Source: Myxococcales bacterium
Lineage (GTDB): Bacteria; Myxococcota; Polyangia; Fen-1088
Reading direction: 5' to 3'
DNA: 7,877 nucleotides
Assembly (NCBI GenBank): GCA_003159055.1
Contig: PMLH01000588.1
Location: 1-7,877, forward strand
This document shows, one piece after another, positions 1-6,254 of the stretch (within the stretch, counting starts at the first letter, position 1; each line of letters begins with the position of its first letter). A program made the position numbers and the translations under genes. The notes under the pieces are model-generated. The model ran no database searches. It had not been told where the DNA came from and was given only the letters and a program-made list of their open reading frames with translations.

Positions 1-504
1 GGCGATCCGGCCGCCCGCGCCGGCATCGAGGCCGTCATGACCGCCCACGTGCTGTACCCAGCCTGGGATGCGAGGCTGCCGGCCACGTTGTCGAGACGAA
101 TCGCCCACGACATCTTGCGAGACGAGCTCGGTTTTACTGGGATGCTGGTGAGCGACGACCTCGGCATGCGCGCGGTGGCCGACCATTACTCGGTGGAAGA
201 GCTGGTGGTGGAAAGCCTGCTCGCCGGCGTCGACCATTTCCTCGTGCGCGAGCCCGAAGACCGGCAGCTGCGCGCATTCGAGGCGCTGGTGAAGGCGGGC
301 GAGGCGAGGGCGGAGGTTCGGCGGCGGATCGAAGAAAGCGCCGTGCGCGTGGCCCAGTTCAAGAGCAAGCTCGGCGTACCGATGCCAGCGTCAGCCGATG
401 ATCTGGCGCGCATTCTCGGCAACAAAGAAAACCAGGACCTTGCCGCGTCGTTCGTGCGCGTGACCACGGTGTCTGCGCCAAACTCGCCGGTCGTGGACGC
501 GTAG
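1..504 (+). CDS. nagZ: Beta-N-acetylhexosaminidase, GH3 family (NagZ-like), C-terminal part
   Basis: The frame is open from base 1 to a TAG at 502-504, giving 167 residues of a protein that begins outside the window. NagZ removes GlcNAc from 1,6-anhydro-muropeptides in the cytoplasm during peptidoglycan recycling. The visible part carries the GH3 signature around residues 13-59: MTAHVLYPAWD, then LPATLS, then DELGF-x-GMLVSDDLGM. The first Asp of SDD (residue 52 of the fragment) aligns with the catalytic nucleophile of the family. The KHFPGHGDT-type loop holding the acid/base Asp-His dyad should lie upstream, outside the window. Downstream, LLAGVDHFLV matches the usual AGxD-x-L element, followed by a helical tail with the R/I-x-x-S-V-R-V pattern typical of NagZ ends. 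The family's usual length is about 340 residues, so about half is missing. The next gene starts 55 nt further on. Known: family and reaction. Inferred: that this member acts in muropeptide recycling rather than on another hexosaminide. Confidence 0.9.
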   Translation, partial: GDPAARAGIEAVMTAHVLYPAWDARLPATLSRRIAHDILRDELGFTGMLVSDDLGMRAVADHYSVEELVVESLLAGVDHFLVREPEDRQLRAFEALVKAGEARAEVRRRIEESAVRVAQFKSKLGVPMPASADDLARILGNKENQDLAASFVRVTTVSAPNSPVVDA

Positions 505-559
505 AAGAACCAGGCCTTCCGTCGTGCCGGGCCTCGTCGGGAACTGATGGGGCAGGCTG

Positions 560-2164
560 GTGTCCATCTCTCTGGACCCCGGCGTTGCGACCGTGCATTC
601 TTGCGCCGTGATTCGTCCCGTCTCTCGAAGCATGCGCGCCTGGCTGTGGCTCGGCGTATGTGCGGCGATCTTTCTTCCCAGGGCCTACCTCGCGGTGGCC
701 GACCAGGGCATGATCTGGGCGGACGAGGTTTTCCAGACGCTCGAGCAAGGGCATCGCCTCGCCTTCGGGTACGGGCTCATCCCGTGGGAATTCAAAGCCG
801 GGGCGCGCTCTTGGCTATTGCCGGGCGCCATCGGCGGGGTGATGAAGGCGCTTGCTGTGTGCGGGATCAGCAGCGGGGCCGGGCTGGCCATCAGTATGAA
901 GATCGCGTTTGCGCTGCTATCGACGCTCGGCCTGTACGCCATGCTGCGCATCGCCTATGCGGCGGCAGGCGTGTCTGGGGTCGTGGTGCTGGGCTTCATC
1001 GCGGCCGCCTTTCCGGCGAGCCTCCTGTACAGTAGCCGGGCCATGTCCGAGGTGGCCTGCGCGCCCTTTGTCGCCTGGGGACTGTGGCTGCTCTGGCCCT
1101 GGGGGCTGGGAACGACCGGCAGGCACGTCTGGCGCGCGAGGAACCTGGCCGCGATTCCGTGGTGGAAACCCGCCCCGGTGTTGGTTGCGGCCGGCGCATT
1201 GCTCGGCCTCGCGACCCTGCTTCGCTACCAGATCGTCGTGCTGGTGCCGGTCGTGCTTCTCATCGTCGCGTGGCGCCGTAGCCTGCCCGTCGCACTTCTC
1301 GTCGCGGCCGGCGTCGGGCTTGTGGTCGGGCTTGGAGGTTTGCTCGACTGGGTGACCTGGGGCCGACCGTTTCAGGCGTTTGTCGTGTACGTGCGCTTCA
1401 ACGTGGTCGAGAGCGGCGCCAATCAGTGGGGGGTCGCGACGCGCGGATTCTATTTGCGTACCCTGTTGGCAAGCAGCGGTCCATCGCTGATCGTGCTGGG
1501 CCTCGGATTCCTGGTTGGGCTTCGTCGAGTCTGGCCGGTCGCCTTGCTGGCGCTGGTTTTCGTCGGCGCGCATTCAGCGATCCCCCATAAAGAGCTGCGC
1601 TTCATCTTTCCGGTCCTGCCGCTCTTTCTGATGTGCTCCGCGGTCGGATTGGCGCGGCTCCTCGACCGCCTTCCGTTGCCGCACCGACAGCAAATGGCCA
1701 TGACCTCGGCAGTCGGGCTCGCACTTTTGGCGCTGTTCTTTGGACACGCTCCCCACGTGACGTTCGCGGATATCAGGCAGCCGATGGACAGCTCGGCCAA
1801 CGGCGGTCCCACTTCCCCCTTGGTCTGGCATGCCTTTGATGAGAGAAATCGTCTCTTCGCCCATGCGGGAACGCACGCGGACATTTGCGGACTGGCAGCG
1901 CCAACCATGAACGCCTACTGGACGGGCGCGTACACTTACTTGCACCGCCGCGTGCCCATTCTGTGGACCGGCGGGCGCGGCGATTATGACGCCGCCAACT
2001 ACGTCGTGCTCGGCCCAGGCCACAAAATGGACGACGGACGCTACCAAAGCATCGCCACGCGCGGGCAGTACCAGCTTTATCGACGCGACGGTGGTTGCGC
2101 GCACGCGCCGCGCACCAGTCTTGGCTATGGACGGCTGACGCTGTCAGGATTTCCCGGCACATGA
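560..2164 (+). CDS. Multi-pass membrane glycosyltransferase, GT22 (PIG-B/Alg9-like mannosyltransferase) type
   Basis: An integral membrane protein of about 534 residues with many hydrophobic segments and a soluble C-terminal part of roughly 130 residues. Two features place it in the GT-C superfamily. An acidic pair (WADEVFQ, Asp55-Glu56) sits in the first extracytoplasmic loop, where GT-C enzymes keep catalytic acid residues. HKELRFIFP (residues 343-351) matches the HKE-x-RF motif of GT22 alpha-mannosyltransferases such as PIG-B and Alg9. Enzymes of this family move a sugar, usually mannose, from a polyprenyl-phosphate donor onto a glycolipid or lipid-linked glycan outside the cytoplasmic membrane. 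The acceptor and sugar here are unknown. The C-terminal part (AAPTMNAYWTGAYTYLHRR onward) looks soluble and probably periplasmic. The start is uncertain: GTG at 560 has a GGGG-rich stretch at 549-552 ahead of it; GTG 608 and ATG 632 are alternatives, and ATG 632 puts the first membrane segment right at the N terminus. Its TGA overlaps the next gene's ATG, implying coupled translation. Confidence 0.75.
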   Translation: MSISLDPGVATVHSCAVIRPVSRSMRAWLWLGVCAAIFLPRAYLAVADQGMIWADEVFQTLEQGHRLAFGYGLIPWEFKAGARSWLLPGAIGGVMKALAVCGISSGAGLAISMKIAFALLSTLGLYAMLRIAYAAAGVSGVVVLGFIAAAFPASLLYSSRAMSEVACAPFVAWGLWLLWPWGLGTTGRHVWRARNLAAIPWWKPAPVLVAAGALLGLATLLRYQIVVLVPVVLLIVAWRRSLPVALLVAAGVGLVVGLGGLLDWVTWGRPFQAFVVYVRFNVVESGANQWGVATRGFYLRTLLASSGPSLIVLGLGFLVGLRRVWPVALLALVFVGAHSAIPHKELRFIFPVLPLFLMCSAVGLARLLDRLPLPHRQQMAMTSAVGLALLALFFGHAPHVTFADIRQPMDSSANGGPTSPLVWHAFDERNRLFAHAGTHADICGLAAPTMNAYWTGAYTYLHRRVPILWTGGRGDYDAANYVVLGPGHKMDDGRYQSIATRGQYQLYRRDGGCAHAPRTSLGYGRLTLSGFPGT

Positions 2165-3807
2165 ATTCGGAAGGCATTCCCGAGTCGATGGGGCAGGGGC
2201 GCGGCCGCTTGGCGCGGCTTCCGCTGGGGCTGCTGCTGTTTGTCGCGGTGGCCTGCTTGAATTTCGCGAGCATGAGCCGCGAAGTCCCTTGGGGGGACGC
2301 TCGCCCGGTCTATGAAGTTGCCGAGTCGATCGTAGCTGGCCATGGATTTTCGGTCAGGACGCGCTGGCCGTCCGACGCGCCGGCCGGCCGCGGCGGCCGC
2401 TTCTACGCCGCGCAGCCGCTGCTGCCATCGCTGCTGCACGTGCCTGGCGCAGCCCTGCGTGGGCTGGTTTCGCATTTCAAGGTCAGCCCCGAGGTTTTGC
2501 ACATCGTCGATGCGCTGGCCTGTCACGTGGCGGGCTCGCTGCTGGGTGCCTTCACGGTGTGGCTGTTCTTCAGGATGTGTCTTCGCCACGGCGCCCGCGT
2601 CCGCACGGCGTTGTTCGCCGCTGCCATGCTTGCGGGGGCGAGCATGGTGTGGGTTTACGCGCGCTATCCGTTCACGGAAATCGTTCAAGTCACTTGCTTC
2701 ACGGGCTTCTTCCTGGAACTATCGCAGTTGCTCAAGCGCCCGGACCAGAGGACGGCGCTGCTTACCGGGCTTTGGGCGGGCATGCTGCTCAACACGAAAT
2801 ATATCTATGCGCTGTCGTTGCCTGGCGCGTTCGCCGTGGTGGTCGTCGTGCACTGGCGAAGCTTGCGCCCGCTGGTTCGCGTGCTGCTGTTCGCCGGGCT
2901 TGGACTGCTGCCGGGCGTGATGATGGTGCTTCTCTACAACTACATCCGTTTCGGCAGCATCACCAACACCGGATACAAGGGCGTCGGCGGCGTGATGGTG
3001 GAGAACCTGCTGGTCAGCCTGTGGGGCTTCTTGTTCTCGCCGGGCAAGAGCATCTTCCTCTACACGCCGCCCTTGCTGCTGGCCCTGCTGGGGTTGCCGA
3101 GCTTCTGGCGGAGGCACCGCGCGACGGTCTGGGCGATGCTGGTCACGATTCTGCCGGTGGTGTTGTTCTACGGCAGCTTCCCGTCCTGGCCGGGCGACTG
3201 GGCCTGGGGGCCGCGTTACATCGTGTTCGCAGTCCCGGTGCTTCTGTTGCCCGTGGTTTCTTTCCTGTCCTGCATGCGCTGGCCGCGGCGGTCGCTGGCC
3301 GCGCTGGTTCTTGCGGCCGGAATCTTTGTCCAGGTGCTCGGCAACGCCTTCTACTGGGACCACTACCTGCGCATTGCGCTCGACGTGCGCACCAAGTGGC
3401 TTGGGCAGCCCAACCGCACGGCATCGCTGACCGTCGACAAGGGCGGTTTCTGCGAAGGGTGTTTCGAGGATGTCTATCCGACGGTGTGGCTGGGGCCGTT
3501 CCAGCCGATCCTCGGGCACCTTTGGCTTTTTCGGCACGTGCCGTTCGGCGACAGCTGGCAGAAGGCATCGCAGGACGCGCCTTGGAGACGGCACACCCGG
3601 CTGCCCCTGGAGGGCAAGGGCACCTACGAACGCGTACGCATGGATCATTGGCTCTACGACACCAAGGACCACCGCACCTTCGGCTGGTTCGTGTTATTTC
3701 TCTTGGTCGGCACCGGAACCACGGCCAGCGTAATTCTGGTCAGGCGCACGCGTTCGAGAGTCACGCAGCCCGACAACCCGCATAAGTCGTTCGTTGCACC
3801 TGGTTGA
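2161..3807 (+). CDS. Multi-pass membrane protein, GT39/PMT-like (lipid-carrier-dependent) glycosyltransferase candidate
   Basis: A 548-residue polytopic membrane protein. The start at ATG 2161 is chosen because it overlaps the upstream stop as ATGA and has AGGA at 2146-2149; an in-frame GTG at 2095 would overlap the previous gene by 70 bases and is unlikely. The arrangement is that of GT-C enzymes: a short cytoplasmic N terminus, a first membrane helix (about residues 20-37), then a loop with an acidic residue (PWGDARPVYE, Asp46) and A-x-GHGFSV, then about ten further hydrophobic segments. Two conserved-looking loops are SPGKSIFLYTPPLL (residues 293-306) and SWPGDWAWGPRYI (342-354), which I recognise from bacterial membrane proteins annotated as family-39-like glycosyltransferases. 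A last helix near the C terminus ends in a basic tail. The translational overlap with the GT22-like gene suggests both act on the same surface glycan or glycolipid. Donor, acceptor and catalytic residues are not proven; it could be a non-catalytic partner. Confidence 0.65.
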   Translation: MNSEGIPESMGQGRGRLARLPLGLLLFVAVACLNFASMSREVPWGDARPVYEVAESIVAGHGFSVRTRWPSDAPAGRGGRFYAAQPLLPSLLHVPGAALRGLVSHFKVSPEVLHIVDALACHVAGSLLGAFTVWLFFRMCLRHGARVRTALFAAAMLAGASMVWVYARYPFTEIVQVTCFTGFFLELSQLLKRPDQRTALLTGLWAGMLLNTKYIYALSLPGAFAVVVVVHWRSLRPLVRVLLFAGLGLLPGVMMVLLYNYIRFGSITNTGYKGVGGVMVENLLVSLWGFLFSPGKSIFLYTPPLLLALLGLPSFWRRHRATVWAMLVTILPVVLFYGSFPSWPGDWAWGPRYIVFAVPVLLLPVVSFLSCMRWPRRSLAALVLAAGIFVQVLGNAFYWDHYLRIALDVRTKWLGQPNRTASLTVDKGGFCEGCFEDVYPTVWLGPFQPILGHLWLFRHVPFGDSWQKASQDAPWRRHTRLPLEGKGTYERVRMDHWLYDTKDHRTFGWFVLFLLVGTGTTASVILVRRTRSRVTQPDNPHKSFVAPG

Positions 3808-3992
3808 AGGTCCGGTGCGGCCTGGAAGGCTCATATACTGTCTTTGTGTCGGATGGTGGCGATCACATTATCCACACTGTCCAACGGATGACTAGCGGGT
3901 GCGCGCTACGGAGCCAGAATCAAGTACTTCGCCCACCCCACGAGTGTGGCCAGTTTCTTTCAAGTAGTTTTGGAACTCGACCATCCTGACCA

Positions 3993-5249
3993 ATGGAGCT
4001 GTTTCTCTGGAGAAGCGAGCGTATAATCCAGACAGTGAGGCAATGGGCTCCAGTTGGGCAGAAGCACGCGGGGCGTTCGACGCGACCGGCGCCATCCTCC
4101 CCGAAACGACGCGTCGAGTTTCTCGTCGTGGTCTGCGTTCTTGGATTCCTGGCTCTGGCAGATTGCGCGGACCCCTTGCGGGCCACATGGCCTACTGGGG
4201 ACAGCGGAACTGACACAGGTGGCGTGCTGGGTTTTGCTGGCGCGGCCGGCTCGGGTGGGAGCATCGAGACTGGGGAACGCATTCCGATCGCGGGCACGAT
4301 TGTCGAATTCCCGATCCCTACCGCACGCAGCGGGCCGGTTGGTATTACGGCCGGGCCGGATGGTAATCTTTGGTTCACTGAATTCGACGGCGACAATATC
4401 GGACGTGTTACGCCCGACGGGACGATCACGGAATTCGCTCTTCCCGCCTTCAGCGGGGCTACGGACATCGCCGCGGGTGCGGACGGCAACGTTTGGTTCA
4501 CCGAGAGGGGATCTCAGCGGGCGCCATACAGCGTACTCGGTGGCAACAACATCGGACGCATCAGCCCAGCTGGGATGATCACGCATTTTGCGGTTCCGAC
4601 GGCGCGGAGCCAGCCCGCCGGAATAGCGGCTGCGCCGGGGAATGGTCTTTGGTTTACCGAAGCCTGGGCCATCCAGATCGGCCGCATAGTGGGCTCCGAT
4701 GACGTTTCTTCGCCCACCGTTACCATCAAAGAATACTCTGTCCCGAGTCTGGCCAACGGGCTCAACGGCGGCCCTGGGTACATTGCTGCGGGTCCAGACG
4801 GGAATCTTTGGTTCACTGAATACGATGCCGGTAGGATCGGCCGCATGGCGCCGTGGGGCATCGTAACCGAATTCCCACTTCCTTCCGCTGGCGGCCATCC
4901 GGCTGACATCACCGCTGGCCCTGACGGCAATCTCTGGTTCACTGATCCCGGTGCCAACAGCATTGGCCGCATCAGCGTCACGGGGTCGATCACCGAGTTT
5001 CCGATTCCAACTGCCCAAAGTGACCTCTACGCCATCACCGCGTACGGCATCACCGCGGGACCTGATGGCAATCTTTGGTTTGTCGAAGGACAGGGCAACA
5101 AACTCGGCAGGATCACCCCAACCGGCGCAATCACCGAGTTTCTGCTTCCCGCCGCGAAGAGCTATCCAGCTGACATCACCGCTGGCCCTGACGGCAATCT
5201 CTGGTTCACAGAGGGCGGAAGCAACAAGATAGGCCGCATCACCCCGTGA
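3993..5249 (+). CDS. Exported seven-bladed beta-propeller, virginiamycin B (streptogramin) lyase-like
   Basis: 418 residues from ATG 3993, or 404 from GTG 4035; neither has a clear Shine-Dalgarno. From residue 103 to the end the protein is seven copies of a roughly 40-residue unit: (I/V)TEF-x-(I/L)P, then DITAGPDGNLWFTE, then NKIGRITP-x-G. This is the repeat of the Vgb-like lyase family, and the gene stops right after the seventh IGRITP. A basic stretch (PKRR, 37-40) followed by a hydrophobic run (about 43-56) ending ALA-DC looks like a signal peptide cut by signal peptidase I; the LAD-C sequence is a poor lipobox. A Thr/Gly/Ser-rich linker (about 66-92) joins it to the propeller. True Vgb opens streptogramin B rings with His residues in PHAI and PHGI motifs; here the equivalent positions read PVGI, PAGI or PADI, so lyase activity is doubtful and a binding or scaffold role is more likely. 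Blades 2 and 3 carry longer loops. Third-position GC is lower than in neighbouring genes. Confidence 0.85.
   Translation: MELFLWRSERIIQTVRQWAPVGQKHAGRSTRPAPSSPKRRVEFLVVVCVLGFLALADCADPLRATWPTGDSGTDTGGVLGFAGAAGSGGSIETGERIPIAGTIVEFPIPTARSGPVGITAGPDGNLWFTEFDGDNIGRVTPDGTITEFALPAFSGATDIAAGADGNVWFTERGSQRAPYSVLGGNNIGRISPAGMITHFAVPTARSQPAGIAAAPGNGLWFTEAWAIQIGRIVGSDDVSSPTVTIKEYSVPSLANGLNGGPGYIAAGPDGNLWFTEYDAGRIGRMAPWGIVTEFPLPSAGGHPADITAGPDGNLWFTDPGANSIGRISVTGSITEFPIPTAQSDLYAITAYGITAGPDGNLWFVEGQGNKLGRITPTGAITEFLLPAAKSYPADITAGPDGNLWFTEGGSNKIGRITP
4022..4027 (+). promoter_or_regulatory. Candidate -10 box (TATAAT) near the start of the beta-propeller gene
   Basis: A perfect TATAAT at 4022-4027 stands out in this GC-rich window. 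A transcript from it would begin about 4033-4035, which is on or next to an in-frame GTG at 4035, so the message could be leaderless. No good -35 is present: the hexamer at 17-bp spacing (3999-4004, CTGTTT) matches TTGACA at only two positions, and there is no TGn extension. It lies inside the reading frame if the ATG at 3993 is used. The 185-nt gap upstream (3808-3992) is less GC-rich and also contains a TATACT at 3834-3839, again without a -35 at normal distance. Chance occurrence cannot be excluded. Confidence 0.3.
4902..5209 (+). repeat. Exact 41-bp direct repeat in blades 5 and 7 of the propeller gene
   Basis: Positions 4902-4942 and 5169-5209 are identical over 41 bases, and the match extends to 46 bases (from 4897 and 5164) with a single mismatch. 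Both copies encode the ADITAGPDGNLWFT core of a blade. The copies are 267 bases apart, exactly 89 codons, so recombination between them would remove or add two blades without changing the reading frame. Other blades encode the same residues with different codons, so the identity points to recent duplication or gene conversion rather than to selection on the protein alone. Confidence 0.9.
5028..5057 (+). repeat. 15-bp tandem duplication in blade 6 of the propeller gene
   Basis: Two adjacent 15-base units, 5028-5042 and 5043-5057, match at 14 of 15 positions. In frame they encode YAITA followed by YGITA, adding five residues to the strand that precedes GPDGNLWF in blade 6. No other blade has this insertion, so it looks like a replication-slippage product kept in frame. 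Confidence 0.85.
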
Positions 5250-5271
5250 CGCTCCGAAGACGAGCGTCGCG
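5245..5271 (+). terminator. Strong hairpin overlapping the propeller stop codon; possible terminator without a U-tract
   Basis: Bases 5245-5254 pair with 5262-5271 to form a 10-bp stem (nine Watson-Crick pairs and one G-U) around a 7-base loop, 5255-5261. The stem includes the TGA at 5247-5249. No run of T follows, so this is not a standard intrinsic terminator; it may stabilise the 3' end or help termination by another route. The remaining gap to the next gene (to 5522) shows no convincing gene; it holds two weak hairpins (5320-5338 and 5480-5496) and no clear promoter. Confidence 0.4.
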
Positions 5272-5522
5272 CCGCGAGTTGTGACCCGTGCGCATCAAGC
5301 GTGCCGCGTGGGCTCAACCGGGCGCGCCATTTGCGCCCAACTCGGCAAATCGAAGTGGAGGGGCTGTCGCGTGGTTGCCTTGGTGAGGGAGACCTTCCAC
5401 CGTGCGGAGGTGCGGTCTACGGGACTCTATGAACTGGATAGGCCGAACTACTCACTCGTCTTCAGTATCGTCGGGTGAAGTTAGCCACAGGCTAGCATGC
5501 GCCAAGTCGCGCGCGCTCTGCT

Positions 5523-6089
5523 ATGAAAGCCGGCGTGAGCGCTCTCATCTTCGACTGCGATGGAACCCTGGCCGACACCATGCCGGCACACTACCGCGCG
5601 TGGGTCGAGATCCTGCAGCCGCACGGCATTGCCTTCCCAGAAGATCGCTTCTATGCGATGGGTGGCATGCCGACGGGCAGGATCCTCGAGAAGCTATTCG
5701 CCGAGGTGGGCCAGGTCCCGGACGTAGAGCGCTTGACCCGCCTCAAGGAAGAGGCGTTCATCGCGAGGATGTCCGAGATTCGCCCCATTGAGAAAGTCGT
5801 GGAGGTCGCGCGCAATGGGCGCGGGCGGTCGCCGATGGCAGTCGCCTCGGGCGGTCACCGCCACATGGTCGAGATGACCTTGCGTCGTATCGGCATCCTC
5901 GACTGGTTTTCCGTGATCGTCGGGGCCGAAGACACGGTCAAGCACAAACCCGAGCCCGACGTCTTCCTGGAAGCCGCCCGCCGCCTCGACGTCAGGCCCA
6001 GCGACTGCACGGTCTACGAAGACACCGACCTTGGCGTCGAGGCCGCGCGTCGAGCCGGCATGCGCTGGGTGGACGTGCGCACGCTGTGA
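5523..6089 (+). CDS. yqaB: HAD-superfamily phosphatase, YqaB-like (sugar-phosphate phosphatase)
   Basis: 188 residues with all four HAD motifs in order: motif I FDCDGTLADT (Asp11 nucleophile, Asp13 acid/base), motif II VASGG (Ser109), motif III VKHKPEPD (Lys142) and motif IV YEDTDLGVEAA (Glu166, Asp167, Asp169, Mg2+ binding). A small helical cap lies between motifs I and II, with GGMPTGRILEKL at about 47-58. Length, cap and the ending AGM-x-x-VDVR-x-L follow E. coli YqaB, a cytoplasmic enzyme that dephosphorylates fructose-1-phosphate and 6-phosphogluconate, more closely than beta-phosphoglucomutase. The substrate here is inferred. The ATG at 5523 has no Shine-Dalgarno; GTG 5535 with GAAAG just upstream is an alternative and would still keep motif I. 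The gene stands alone: 273 nt from the propeller gene and 165 nt from hflK. Other small sugar-phosphate phosphatases of the same clan cannot be excluded. Confidence 0.87.
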   Translation: MKAGVSALIFDCDGTLADTMPAHYRAWVEILQPHGIAFPEDRFYAMGGMPTGRILEKLFAEVGQVPDVERLTRLKEEAFIARMSEIRPIEKVVEVARNGRGRSPMAVASGGHRHMVEMTLRRIGILDWFSVIVGAEDTVKHKPEPDVFLEAARRLDVRPSDCTVYEDTDLGVEAARRAGMRWVDVRTL

Positions 6090-6254
6090 ACCCTTGGCTC
6101 GGCGGAGGCCTTGCCGTTGCGCTGCGAACCACGCGCACCGCCGGTACCGCGGCGCCGCGCGTGGGCATGAGCGTGCGGAAGGTTGCACCGACACGTAGAC
6201 GCGTTGCCCGTACGCTGCTCCACGTCCACGGGCTGCCGTGTGCTAAGAAGGGGC

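Noticed and set aside
917..1573. Long open frame on the minus strand opposite the GT22-like gene
   Set aside because: Composition is rich in Arg/Gln/Pro/His with no recognisable domain, as expected for the complement of a GC-rich gene; the + strand frame has membrane segments and family motifs.
2559..3785. 408-codon + strand frame overlapping the GT39-like gene
   Set aside because: It is out of frame with the real gene, Arg/Ala/Gly-rich and without any hydrophobic pattern; the 2161-3807 frame explains the sequence.
3804..3839. TTGAAG (3804-3809) and TATACT (3834-3839) as a sigma-70 promoter
   Set aside because: The spacer would be 24 bases, too long for a normal promoter; no better -35 lies at 16-18 bases.
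3804..3989. 61-codon frame between the GT39-like gene and the propeller gene
   Set aside because: It starts at TTG without a ribosome binding site, overlaps the previous stop, and shows no recognisable sequence; more likely non-coding.
4302..4875. Four GAATTC hexamers within about 570 bases, looking like a clustered site
   Set aside because: They encode the repeated Glu-Phe pair of the propeller blades and need no other explanation.
3960..5018. 352-codon minus-strand frame opposite the propeller gene
   Set aside because: Its internal repetitiveness simply mirrors the propeller blades on the + strand, and it has no family resemblance.
5281..5478. 65-codon frame in the gap before the phosphatase
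   Set aside because: GTG start without a Shine-Dalgarno, no hydrophobic or domain pattern, and codon choice not clearly like the neighbouring genes.
5480..5496. Hairpin with a 3-base loop (stem of six Watson-Crick pairs and one G-U) before the phosphatase gene
   Set aside because: Short stem, no T-run and about 26 bases from the start codon; could be an operator or chance, with nothing to decide.
6227..6240. Small hairpin upstream of hflK as a terminator of the phosphatase gene
   Set aside because: Only five base pairs and no T-run; such stems are frequent by chance in sequence this GC-rich.
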